A stretch of 64,000 bases of DNA from the NCBI GenBank assembly GCA_022497145.1, contig MU385947.1, positions 47,159 through 111,158 of the forward strand, in the 5' to 3' direction. Positions 48,318 to 58,494 of this stretch are shown here, one piece after another; within the stretch, counting starts at the first letter, position 1, and the number at the start of each line of letters is the position of its first letter. Under the pieces are notes generated by a model. That model worked only from the letters and a program-made list of their open reading frames with translations, made no database searches and was not told the origin of the DNA. A program made the translations under genes and the position numbers. This stretch comes from Rostrohypoxylon terebratum. Taxonomy: Eukaryota; Ascomycota; Sordariomycetes; Xylariales; Hypoxylaceae.

Positions 48318-49937
48318 ATGAAAATGAAGTGGACAATTTTGGCCCTAGATTTTCTATGGTTCAACCTAGGACAGTCAAAGGGGACTTCATCACCAAGCCC
48401 TGCTGATCAATCGCTACAGAACCGACTAGACTCTTTTCAGAACCCAGTGGTTTACGAAGACTTCGCCGACAATGACGTCTCAGTTGGCCCTGACGGGCTA
48501 TACTATTTCTCTGCTTCGAATATGCACTACAGCCCGGGTGCCCCTATTCTAAGATCGGGAGATTTGGTTAACTGGGAACTCATAGGCCACTCTGTGCCTT
48601 CTCTCAATTTCGACGAAAGGTACAATTTAACAAATGGGCATGCATATCGCGGAGGTACATGGGCTTCTACCATGCGTTTCCGTGAGAGTAATGGGCTGTG
48701 GTACTGGATTGGCTGCATCGACTTCTGGTACACTTACATTTACACTGCTAAAGACATCGCCGGGCCATGGACTAGGGCGGCTGTGCTTCCGGGAGGAACT
48801 TGCTACTATGACTGCGGTCTTCTCATCGACGACGACGATACGATGTACGTGGTATATGGTTCTACAGACGTATCTGTCGCTCAATTATCCGAGGACGGAC
48901 TCAGTCAGGTAGAGTCAAAACATATCTTCAGCGCTTCAGACGTGGGGAAAGACGGAATTGAAGGGAACCGGATGTACAAGAAAGATGGCTTCTACTATAT
49001 CCTTGATGATCACCCGGGTGATATTACGTACATCTGGAAATCCGATAGTCCCTGGGGTCCGTACGAGAGCAAGATACTAGTAGACAACGTCAAGTCCCCG
49101 CTTGCAAATGGAGGAGCGCCTCACCAGGGAAGTCTCATCCAGGCTTCTACAGGCGACTGGTATTATATGTCCTTCACATGGGCGTACCCAAATGGCCGCA
49201 TACCGGTCTTAGCTCCCGTCGTTTGGGAAGATGACGGCTTCCCTTCTTTTGTCGCGGACGGAGCTGGAGGGTGGGGTTCCTCTTATCCAGCGCCACTTCC
49301 ACTGGTATTGGTGCAAAGCTGGACCCGTACCGACACATTCGACGGTACTTCTCTGAGTCCTGGCTGGGAATGGAACCATAATCCGGATGAAACCAAGTAT
49401 AAGGTCGGCAATGGTAGTCTCGTCCTATCTACTGCAACTATTACAGACGATCTTTTCGCAGCGCGTAATACGTTAACTCATCGAGTCCATGGCGAATTTC
49501 CGATCGGCACTCTGCGAGTCGATTTTAGCACAATGGCCGATGGCGATCGGTTTGGGCTTGCAGCGTTCCGCGATCGCACCGCCTATATCGGTATTTATCG
49601 CGATGGCACAGAATATGCGTTACACGTCGTTCACAACCTTACACAAGAGGAATCAGCATGGAATACGACGAGCAACGGGACTATAGTTGCTACGGAAACG
49701 AACATCCCATCCGACAAGATCCTATGGCTTCGCGCGTCACTAGATGCGCGTGCGAGCGGCACTTACGCTGCTAACTTCTCATACAGCACTGACGGGCAGA
49801 AATTTACTCAGCTAGGAGAGCCTTATACCATGTATAATGGCTGGTCTTATTTTATGGGCTATCGCTTTGGGATCTTCAATTACGCCACCAAAGAACTTGG
49901 GGGTTCGGTCCGAGCCCTTTCTTTCACAAGTGCTTAA
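48318..49937 (+). CDS. Glycoside hydrolase family 43 (beta-xylosidase / arabinofuranosidase type)
   Basis: Likely secreted enzyme removing xylose or arabinose from plant hemicellulose. Single exon, 539 aa, ATG at 48318. The N-terminus is hydrophobic (WTILALDFLWFNL) but contains an Asp, so the signal peptide is only moderate. The five-bladed propeller domain (about 42-320) shows the expected acidic triad: base Asp in FADNDVSV (Asp51 or Asp53), transition-state Asp165 in YDCGLLIDD and general acid Glu215 in IEGNRMY. A His-containing SPLANGGAPHQG loop fits metal or substrate binding. The C-terminal ~200 residues (from about 330, SWTRTDTFDG) form a concanavalin-like beta-sandwich often fused to GH43. 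Several NxS/T glycosylation sites occur. Exact substrate is unknown. Confidence 0.93.
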   Translation: MKMKWTILALDFLWFNLGQSKGTSSPSPADQSLQNRLDSFQNPVVYEDFADNDVSVGPDGLYYFSASNMHYSPGAPILRSGDLVNWELIGHSVPSLNFDERYNLTNGHAYRGGTWASTMRFRESNGLWYWIGCIDFWYTYIYTAKDIAGPWTRAAVLPGGTCYYDCGLLIDDDDTMYVVYGSTDVSVAQLSEDGLSQVESKHIFSASDVGKDGIEGNRMYKKDGFYYILDDHPGDITYIWKSDSPWGPYESKILVDNVKSPLANGGAPHQGSLIQASTGDWYYMSFTWAYPNGRIPVLAPVVWEDDGFPSFVADGAGGWGSSYPAPLPLVLVQSWTRTDTFDGTSLSPGWEWNHNPDETKYKVGNGSLVLSTATITDDLFAARNTLTHRVHGEFPIGTLRVDFSTMADGDRFGLAAFRDRTAYIGIYRDGTEYALHVVHNLTQEESAWNTTSNGTIVATETNIPSDKILWLRASLDARASGTYAANFSYSTDGQKFTQLGEPYTMYNGWSYFMGYRFGIFNYATKELGGSVRALSFTSA

Positions 49938-50375
49938 TGCTACGAAAAATACGGTATTAAACCCCTTTTTCTTCCCGTCCACGATATTTAGGATGGTTGT
50001 GTGCATCAAATGGCATTTCTACCTAGGACTTGGGTATATTCCCGTATTATTAATTAGGCATTGAGTCAAGTCAGCAACATCAAGTCTCGTATGATTCATG
50101 CCTATTTACACATTTGAAGAGATATTTACTGTGTAACAAAATTGAATTGATTCATACACACCGTGAGTAACGCACATAAGTGGAACAACTCACATAGGAG
50201 AAGTTGCGCATCATAATCGCACTCATAATGTGCGATTGATTTGTTTGCTATACGGATCACGGGACTTAACGCGCATAGATTTATAAATAATCCTGTTCTG
50301 AAGTTCATACCTGATCATATCCATAGATACCCAAGTTCGGAGTCATCGCCCTTAAACCAATACAGGCTCGTAACT
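49938..50375. other. Intergenic between GH43 and small-protein gene
   Basis: 3' region of GH43 and upstream region of the next gene. No feature seen. Confidence 0.5.
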
Positions 50376-50953
50376 ATGGCTAGCGAACAACTTTCAACGT
50401 CGCCGATGGCAAGGCCTTTTTTCCCGGCATTCTGTACTGCATCAATGCCACTATCAGTGAGTATCAATCCGATCTCTGTCCGATTGAAGAGGATCATTAA
50501 CATGATGCGACGGGAAAGACGATAGAAGAGTTTCTTTTCAAATCGCATCAGTACGTCTACGAGTTAAGTCATAAATCAATGCCAACTTTAGTAAAAGACC
50601 CGCTCCTCTCCATCATGGCCGATGCCACGGAGTCCCATCCTCGCGTCGTATCGTCGCCACCTCTTCAAATACGCGATTACCCCTTCATAGGCAAGTCAAC
50701 GGAGGAACTTGCGCGCCATTGCACCCAGTCGCAATGGTTTGCCATTCTAGATGAGCGATCTGAGAGGGATAAGACCGTAGTTATAGTCGAGATCGACGCC
50801 AATAATAATACCTTCCATACCGTCCGAACCAATTTTGCGGCGACCCAATTTGTATTGTGCAGCTTATATGATGGCCCCATCGGTATTGGAGAATTGCAGG
50901 ATCAAGCGGCATCTCAGGGAGGTGTACATTCTTTACCTATACAATTCATTTAG
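50376..50953 (+). CDS. Small hypothetical protein, DUF6924-like
   Basis: Two-exon model: 50376-50456 and 50519-50953, with a 62-nt intron that has a strong GTGAGTAT donor, a CATTAAC branch-like site and a weak AAG acceptor, giving 171 aa. The model is chosen because exon 1 begins at a good ATG, phases agree, and the second exon extends the obvious frame upstream with sensible sequence (TIEEFLFKSHQYVYELSHKS). An unspliced alternative starts at the ATG at 50579 (124 aa). The core RDYPFIGKSTEEL…WFAILDERS…KTVVIVEI…TVRTNF resembles fungal DUF6924 proteins as I recall them. No signal peptide; probably intracellular. Function unknown. It is convergent with the GH92 gene, whose stop is 169 bases away. 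Confidence 0.68.
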
Positions 50954-51096
50954 AAGGTCTGCTAGCACAGCCTACAACATCTGGCAGTGTCTCGTAAGTG
51001 GTAGAACTTCACGACATAGGATAACAGAAGAACAATTAAGACTATTTTTATTCTCAATATATCGCAGACTTAAATGCCTACCGAATAGTGTCTACC

Positions 51097-51116
51097 TACC
51101 TAGGGCCTAGGTAGGC
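51097..51116. repeat. CTAGG inverted repeat between convergent genes
   Basis: CCTACCTAG-GGC-CTAGGTAGG forms a near-perfect hairpin in the short gap between two convergent stop codons. It includes the 13-mer CCTAGGGCCTAGG also found at 3427-3439. It could influence 3' end formation, but the motif type is common in this window's intergenic DNA. Confidence 0.6.
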
Positions 51117-51121
51117 TTCCA

Positions 51122-53776
51122 TCAAAGTGTGATATGGCCTGGGCTAGGTGGTACATCACCAACATCCCACGCCGTCTGGTTAGCACCAAGTTCGAACTCC
51201 AATAAGCTATCCTGTCCGCCAGGTCGGACTATATCTTCGTGTCCAATCCAACTCTTATTCCAAGATTGGCCATTCACTTTAAGACTTTGGACATACGGTC
51301 CCTTGTCTAGGCCTGTCGCCTTTATCCTCAAAGAAGCACCCTCTTCTCCAAGCTTCAATGTGATGTCTTCGAATCGCGGGGCAAGCACTAGGTACACCGG
51401 CTGAGTTACCACGGGGTACAGACCGATCATGTTCCAGACTAGCCAACTGCCCATCGCCCCTGCGTCATCGTTCCCTGGGATACCCGAGCGCCCGGGATTG
51501 TAGTACTGGTCGACGACTTCGCGTGATCTCTGGACAGACTTGTGTTGTCGCTTCGAGAAGTAATTATATAAGAATGGTGTCATGAAGCTCGGCTCGTTTC
51601 CGGGATTGAATATGGTTGAACCAATGCTGTTTCCGCCTTGATTTGATCGGGTAAGGCCCGGAATAAACATGGTGTCGAGTCTTGCCTCCGCCTTCTCCGG
51701 ACCTCCCATAAGAGATATCAGCGTCTCCATGTCGAATGGGATTGTCCAGGTATACTCCCAGCTAGAGAATTATCAGCAAATGTTGGTGAGGTATTAGGTA
51801 GGGTATAAGACAAGAAACTTACGGAACACCCTCATAGCTAATACTGCTCCATTCGCAGGCACCGCACGACAGTGGGTCATACTCTTGGTAGCTACCATTC
51901 GGGTACATCGGGGCGAGGAAACCGGTGATGTTCAATGATGTTACGTCTGGAGCCCAAGTTTTCTGCCATCCGCTATTTTCAAAGTTAGAACACCCTTTTC
52001 AAAAAAAATCATAAGGAACTGGATCCTCACGCTGAGCGATTGAGATACTTCGCCACATCTTCAGGAGCTTCTCCCTTAGCGACTTGAGATAGCGAGAAAT
52101 CATTCAAAGAGTATTCGACCGTCTTGCTAAGACATCGGCCTTTGGAAGGTGTCACATAACCATATTTTTTCCAGTCGTCGAGAGCGCCGCGACCTTCTTT
52201 CGTACTTCCGGTCGGATCATCGAGATCAAAATTATTGTAGGGTTGAACTTCCGCATTGGTCTTCATAGCTGCGTATCCATCGGCCCAATTAATGCCACCC
52301 CGGAGCCCCTTTACGTATGCATCGGCAAGCACATTATCAGAATTAGAGCCACCTTGAACTCTTCCGTTATAGTTATGACTTCTTCCATCAGGCATGAATC
52401 TTTCGAATCTCCAAATATCGATCAAAGCTCTGACAATTCCGATCTGAGTCTTCTGTTGGATAAGAGTCAGGAGGGGACTCAGACATCTGAATGTGTCCCA
52501 AATGGTGTAAAAGTCATCATAGTAAGGTTCATCAGACACCCAGTTAGGATTTTCTCCCGTCCTGTTTGAAGGGAGTAAGTGGGCATGGTACATCCCCGTA
52601 TAGAACATTTCTAGCTGGGTCTCGTTCGTGGTCGTGACATCGATCTTTGAGAAGACGTCCGAGTTCCATTGGTCTTTCGCGGCATTTCGTACTGCTTGTA
52701 GATCCCAGTGGGGAATTTCCTCGAGGAATTGGCATGCCTTGTGTGCTGAGATCCAAGATATTCCAACCTTGGATTGAACGGTTGTGGCGTTGGATGGAAA
52801 ACTGAACAAGGCACCAATTCGGTCGGCGTACTGATATCCTACGATTCCGCCTTCGATCTGAGACTGGTTGGTAAAGGTCGGTCGGACGTCAGTGGTATTT
52901 GGCCAATACGGATCCGTCGCTTTTCCTGAGAATAATTGAACCTGCGACGGAGTCGAGTCGAACTGAGCGCAGAAATACACTCGATAGTCACCGCCTCCAG
53001 ACCACCCCTGCCGATAAACGCCATAACCCGAGTACCAAGTGCCGTCGTCGCTACGTTCAAGCTTCCCGTTGCTGTACCACTGTTCCGTCCTTCCAGCGCT
53101 TGGGAGAAAGTGGCTCAGGTCGACGAGAACGAAACGGCCGTCCGCACTCTGAGGATATGTGTACTTCATGATTCCGGCGTGCATGCTGGCGCTCATCTCG
53201 GCAGTTACGCCGCTTTGAAACTGTGTCTTATAGTACCCGACGGTAGCCACATCTTCGCCAACTCTGGTTTGCATGTAGGTCAGGTTGTCTAGTAAATTGA
53301 CACCTTCGAGGGTCGTAAGAGGCATCTGAGGTATAAGCCCGTATGTCGGTGCACCTCCTGTCCCACTTTCATGGAGCATTGTGATCGCGGTCACATTTCC
53401 GTCTGGTGTATATCCACCGTTTGCAGCAACTATCACCATACGTGTTAGCAGGAAATAATGAATCATCGCTTGAGCTAAATCTTACACGAGACATTCCACC
53501 TATGATATTCATCAGCAAACTTGTGTTCAATATCACAGAAAGACTTATACAGGGTAAAAATACGAACCGAGTAGTGTCAATACCAACTTTGACCGCGCCA
53601 AACGGGAGGGTGGCCCCGGGAAAGACATTGCCAGCATTAAAAGCACTGCCCTTGACCGGACCTTCGGTGCCAATGAATGGATTCACATATTTTGAAAAGT
53701 CTTTCGTCGAGTTGGTCGCCGTAGCTCTCACAGCGAGCACCGAAGTGCCAACAACGTAGCTCCAGAGAAGCTTCAT
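51122..53776 (-). CDS. Glycoside hydrolase family 92 (exo-alpha-1,2-mannosidase type)
   Basis: Likely secreted Ca-dependent alpha-mannosidase acting on N-glycans or fungal mannans. Five-exon model: 53776-53568, a 14-nt microexon 53499-53486, 53429-52031, 51972-51823 and 51761-51122, about 803 aa; all phases agree. The N-terminus MKLLWSYVVGTSVLAVRATA is a signal peptide. Family landmarks in order are YVNPFIGTEG, GNVFPGATLPFGAVKVG, GYTPDGNVTAITMLHESGTG, DDFYTIWDTFR, QGGSNSDNVLADAYVKG, YEGVPWEYTWTIPFD and IPGNDDAGAMGSWLVWNMIGLYP. Length fits the family. The microexon restores the segment between VGIDTT and NGGYTPDG; its second flanking intron has a perfect GCTAAC branch site. The frame is open 155 codons upstream to an ATG at 54241, but the signal peptide argues for 53776. 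Confidence 0.92.
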
Positions 53777-54691
53777 CGTTCTTGTTCGATATGATCCTGA
53801 AGGTCCCACTGGTAAAAGCCCATAGAAACAACCAACATGGGGAACATTGTTACTAGAAACCTCGGAAGCTCGTTCAAGATCTACCTTCTTTATTATAACA
53901 TTAAAACCCCGATCTTTGATCGGTTCTCCAACCCAGCTACCCCATAGCAGTAGCTGCATGTCTAGTACATAGTAGTATGACTCCATAAAATCTCCTCCAT
54001 ACTCCAAATTCCTCCAAGGTTTCTTTCTCCAAAGTCTTCGGCGGCGTTCGCTAAACCGCTTCCGGTTTTCTTCACCGCTAAAATCATCAAATTCGCCGTA
54101 ATCCTTACCCGAGGTTACGCTTAAGATGAAAAACTCATAAAAACACAACGCTTTCGAGGCTGGGATCGCCAAATCGTGAACCTTGAGAATCACGGATAGT
54201 AGGATCAAAGATTGCGGGGTTACTAGGATCCAGGTCTTCATCTCGTTCCCACACCGTCGGAACCCAACTCCCGGCAAACATCGCAACGCCGAAATATCCG
54301 CAATCAGCTGATCGTCTATAACAATTCGATTGGTATTGTACCTTTTTTTTCACGTCATGCTAGCGTATAGGTAAGTAGTAAGTTACCAACCTATCTAGTA
54401 CCTAGACTTTCCTCCCAATGTAAATAAGAAAAAATTTCTCGTGTGATGCAACCCGTATATAATGACCCCCCCGGCCCTTCCGGGCCAAAACTGCCTATGA
54501 TATAACACGCCCCTCCAGAAATGAAGAAGAAAAAAAAAGCCCTACTGCATCATCCCTCTTCCAGCCCGCCCGCCCGCTCGGTGTCAAATCCTTCGATGGG
54601 AACCCCGAAATTCGTCGGGCAAAGTGGCTTGACGCAGGGACGCCCAATTTTTCCCTCATCCGATCCCGCCACAAATTTTTTTTTGATTAGG
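53777..54691. other. Intergenic between GH92 and DUF4267 genes
   Basis: Contains a long stop-free frame continuous with GH92 exon 1 (53777-54286, -) and an overlapping frame 54135-54353 (-) with protein-like composition. It is otherwise the 3' side of the DUF4267 gene. Confidence 0.45.
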
Positions 54692-55213
54692 TTATTTCCT
54701 GAAAACCTGGAAGCCTCCCGATCCCACCATCCTAGGGCTGCTGCCAGTCGTCAGGAACCTCCACACGGACCACCCGCCGAGGATGAGGAAAGCGCCCCAG
54801 TGCCCGACGGCCTTCCTCCTGTTCTTCTCCCCGCCGTGTAGCCATACGACGACGCCGTCCCCGAGGCCCGCGAGGGCGAGCACGGCCGTGAGGGCGGTGA
54901 CGGCGTCGTCGTGCTTGAGCCATTTGAGGACGCCCAGCGCCACGCCGTACGTGACCTCGCGCACGCCCTTGATGTACACCAGCGGCGAGGCGCGGCCCTC
55001 CTCCGCGCTGCTCGATCGCCGTTCGCCACGTTCGCGTTTCTCGCCCCGATCCCGCTTCGCCCGCGGCGCGGGCTCGAGCGGCAGCCCGAATCGGCCGTAC
55101 TCCTGTGTGGGGCGGACGAAGCAGTGCACGCCCAGCAGTATGCTGCCCGCGCCGATGAAGTACGCCGGTATGGGCGGCGCGGCTCGAAAGTTGAAGTTGT
55201 TGTAGTAACCCAT
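54692..55213 (-). CDS. DUF4267 small membrane protein
   Basis: Single-exon frame of 173 aa from the ATG at 55213. It matches the pattern of DUF4267 proteins: four hydrophobic helices (about residues 15-33, 84-97, 104-125 and 139-153), the first after a short Asn/Phe-rich N-terminus and the second in REVTYGVALGVLKWLK. A highly charged Arg/Lys/Glu/Ser insert at about 48-76 forms a loop between helices 1 and 2. Function unknown; probably an integral membrane protein. The GC-rich coding stretch leaves several other frames open, and those are treated as shadows. Confidence 0.82.
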   Translation of the reverse strand: MGYYNNFNFRAAPPIPAYFIGAGSILLGVHCFVRPTQEYGRFGLPLEPAPRAKRDRGEKRERGERRSSSAEEGRASPLVYIKGVREVTYGVALGVLKWLKHDDAVTALTAVLALAGLGDGVVVWLHGGEKNRRKAVGHWGAFLILGGWSVWRFLTTGSSPRMVGSGGFQVFRK

Positions 55214-56793
55214 ATTGCGACGACGACGAAGCTGTTTCGATTCGATTTTTTATCTCCGACGAGAGAGAGAGCTCTTTCTTCAAATAAGAAGGTGGTAAAA
55301 TTTTTCGTGTAGGGTCGTTCGGCCTTCTTAAAGGTCCTGTTATGCTGCAAGATGGAGCCTGCGATGGGGCGGTCAGCTACGTGGCGGAGTCCAACGTGTC
55401 GATCGAGGAGGCGTCATATCCACATGCTCCATCATACGTGCATCTTCCGGGTTCCAGCTAATTCCGATCCCTATGACCGGCATATTTAGTATGAACGCCA
55501 CCGCTGGGATTCGAGCTCGATTCTGCCATGCCTGACGTGCACAATAGCCTCAAAATAAGTACCGCATAGGTCCAGGGCCAATTAGAGCTGGAGATAAGTA
55601 TGATATTTCTGCTTTGATTGGTAAACTTCCTTGCTAATATTTTGATCCCCGTCTGAGGCTTTCCTGCATGCTAAGGTATAAGTTGATTTCAGCCCAATCA
55701 TCCAGCGCTAGCGTAGAGATCTTTATACCTAGGACCTAGGTGACAAGCGATATCGTTGCAGCTATCATGACTGCTTCATATGGACTGTGGGAGTTTAGGT
55801 AAGCCTCATAGTATACCTCCTAGGAGGGACAACGAGATTTCCGTATTCTATACTAGTAATAAAGCATCCTCTGCCGTTCCTAAGGAGCGCGTGTCCGAAG
55901 AACTCCTATCTGATGTTCCTAACATACGTACCATCAAATCTCAGTAGCAAACATGAGTAGGTAGTAGGGATCTAGGTACACATCATTGCCTCTAATCATT
56001 TCTTGCACTTACAACAAGTTCCATCAACAAAAGATATGTCTAGGTATGCTCACAATAGGAGCAAGAGCACACCCACGGGTGCAATTAGGTAAAGATATGC
56101 CTCTGCCTGAGTGAAATGGCTCCTGAATGATTCTATGGTCTGAGTCAGGGGTAAGACCCTTTCTGGACCTAATTGTCGAGACACTCCAAGGGATTTTTTC
56201 AAAAAGTTGTCGCTATTCTACCTGCTGCTTAGCTTGGAACGACATTATAGAGATTTAACAACAATCAATTGAATAAAAAGATAAAAATATGTCAGGGGTT
56301 ATGTCTGGTTCAAGACATTATCTCGATGAGAAGACCCGTAATATCTAGAGTGTGGAATTTGCCTACTAAATATGCAACTTTATTTAAAAAAAAAATTAGG
56401 GAGATGAGAAAGCTAACTTATGTTCTACGACACTCAAAACATGAGGCTATACTAAGTTCGTGATGTTCCTTTTTTGCATATGAAACCGGAAGGTTTCGAA
56501 ATGGTGTGGTGTGCGTAACCTTGGACATAGCCTCAGATGTAGAACAGAATAACTCTTTTTGAATCGTAATTAGTCATTAATACTTGACAAAGACTATCTC
56601 TGAGACAGATATTCATGTTAGTGATTTGGCTGTTTCAACTGACAGTAAAAATACGCGTCAGTAATATTAGAATTGTTATGAACATAAGTTAAGTAATTAC
56701 CCCTTAAACCGGCACGGCGCGGGATTTCCCTTGCGTTAGGCAATAGCCCGCGAGACGTGATAGAGGCGAAATATTATTTTGATTGTGGTACTA
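55214..56793. other. Intergenic, upstream of DUF4267 and left flank of the MITE-like element
   Basis: The proximal part is the DUF4267 promoter. ACCTAGGACCTAGGT lies at 55727-55741. From about 56200 the DNA becomes clearly more AT-rich. No gene supported. Confidence 0.5.
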
Positions 56794-57166
56794 CAGTAAA
56801 CCTTCGCCATAGCGATTCTAGACCATTGCGATTATTCTTTATAGCGATATTTCAAGGGGATTTTAGGATTTTACATACAAAATAACGATATTTTTTCCAT
56901 AACGAAATATCGTTATTTTTTGATTGGCTACCACCAAAATCGTTATGACAAGGGTAAGATAATTAGCTTAAAACCCACAAAATACCCGATTTAGTACTAG
57001 TTCCTGGCTATTTTTGCTTATTAATTTGACCCAAAATTGCTTAGCCTTAATTTTCAGATACTACTATACTAATTCGGGAAATTGTGGAGACCTCCTCATA
57101 GCGATACTCTCGCATAACGATATAAGGGTGGTGTTTTTTGACCATCGTTATGGCGAAGGTTTACTG
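56794..57166. mobile_element. MITE-like element, pogo/Tc1-mariner type
   Basis: A 373-bp element with terminal inverted repeats beginning CAGTAAACCTTCGCCAT and matching over 23 bp with one mismatch (AGCGAT versus AACGAT). A TA dinucleotide flanks each end (56792-56793 and 57167-57168), as expected for a TA target-site duplication of the Tc1/mariner-pogo superfamily. It carries no transposase frame, so it would depend on an enzyme encoded elsewhere. The interior is AT-rich and contains about ten copies, in both orientations, of a TAGCGAT/TAACGAT-like motif. Confidence 0.85.
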
Positions 57167-57957
57167 TATTAGTATTCGTCTTGGTGGAATTGCTGTCTTA
57201 TACCCGTCGAAGGGGGATTCATCATATATACCTATTTGGGTAGATACCTATATATGAAAGAAGAAATAATATTAGGTATGGTAATCCTAATTTCCTCTCT
57301 ATTCGCTCTTAGGTTATGTGTCTCACGTAGACATGACGATGGCTGATATGGAACTTCGATTCAACCTTATTAAACGACATACATTCTTTTAAGACTCTTA
57401 ATTTAGTAATCATGCGCAAGTTAATGGTCCCACAGTGGAATACTTACGTGTGGATAAAATGTCTAGCCTGTGCGGTTTATATGTGTGTAGACCGATGAGA
57501 CGATCGATGAAAACGCAGGTAGAAACATTTTCATCTCCACCGAGCTATGTACATTGTAGGTATGTACATGCAGGCAGGTAGAGAATACTAGAGATTCATC
57601 TAAGTCAGCAGAGCGCAGAGTGCGGATCAATATCAGGCCTGCATAATACGATGGGAATCTGTTTCGATATGGCATTGCCATCTTGTCACCTATCCATCTT
57701 CTAGGAGGCCTGGGACACGAACTACGAGGATATCTCGCCGAGTTGTCTGGATAGCTGCGACGAAGCCAAGATTTTTTATCCTAGATGCCGATCTTTTGAC
57801 GGATAAGGACGTAAGCCGCTTTATCTTTTTGCTTCCCAATCGAAGAAATTCGGGTGGGGTCGTGATGATTCTGGGGTTAGACCCGCGACGCTGTTTCAGC
57901 GCGGAAACATAAAACTTGTGCAGTCGTAATCAACTTAGCATTAACATCGTTTCTTGA

Positions 57958-57958
<1 letters not shown>

Positions 57959-57988
<30 letters not shown>
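57959..57988. repeat. (TG)15 microsatellite
   Basis: Fifteen uninterrupted TG units. Confidence 0.95.
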
Positions 57989-57989
<1 letters not shown>

Positions 57990-58312
57990 ATGATGGCCTG
58001 TGTCAAATAATGAGCTGAGACAGAGGATACACTGTTTGAATGGAGAGGGCGACGTACTTGCTGTACTGATGCGATGGGTAAAAAATACTTGAGTAATTTT
58101 TACTACTTGTTTCTCTGATTTGAGACCCAGCTCAAAGGTCTGTAGAGGCCGTAGAGGTACTTGGCTCGCACCACAGGGCCTCAGTTTCATATCCACGCTA
58201 TTGGCGATCAAGGCGAGTTTCACCTGCGTCAAGATCTCACTTCCCCTTACTGCGTAGTTCTTGTAGCTAGGATGTTTCTGTAGCTGCTCGAGATAATAGA
58301 TATGGTCGTCGG

Positions 58313-58325
58313 TATATAAATAAAA
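58313..58325 (+). promoter_or_regulatory. TATA-like element of the secreted-protein gene
   Basis: TATATAAATAAAA lies about 180 bases before the ATG at 58495. The spacing allows a leader of about 150 nt. Confidence 0.4.
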
Positions 58326-58494
58326 GAAGCTGATGCGATCGGTATCATTCGTATGTAGATCTTCCATTGCGCCATCTCTTCGACGATCCGCAAACTACTT
58401 TCGTTCACTACGACGCTTGTTATTTCTAGACGCGAGTTACTCTCTACCAAGGTCAATCTTTATAAGTAACTTGGAATCAAGAATTATTATCATC

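Larger units (their letters stand above)
57167..58494. other. Intergenic between MITE-like element and secreted-protein gene
   Basis: Contains a TG dinucleotide repeat (57959-57988) and a TATA-like box (58313-58325). The frame at 57930-58367 (-) reads through the microsatellite and is not considered a gene. Confidence 0.5.

Noticed and set aside
54732..55350. Several long alternative frames overlapping the DUF4267 gene on both strands
   Set aside because: They are a by-product of the GC-rich coding stretch: low-complexity Arg/Ala/Pro/Ser translations with no motifs, while the 54692-55213 frame has four membrane helices and a clear start.
57930..58367. 145-codon minus-strand frame
   Set aside because: It runs through the TG microsatellite as a His-Thr repeat and has no other protein-like feature.
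58333..58494. 54-residue N-terminal extension of the secreted Cys-repeat protein
   Set aside because: It would place the signal peptide inside the protein and contains the leader region; the ATG at 58495 directly precedes the hydrophobic core.
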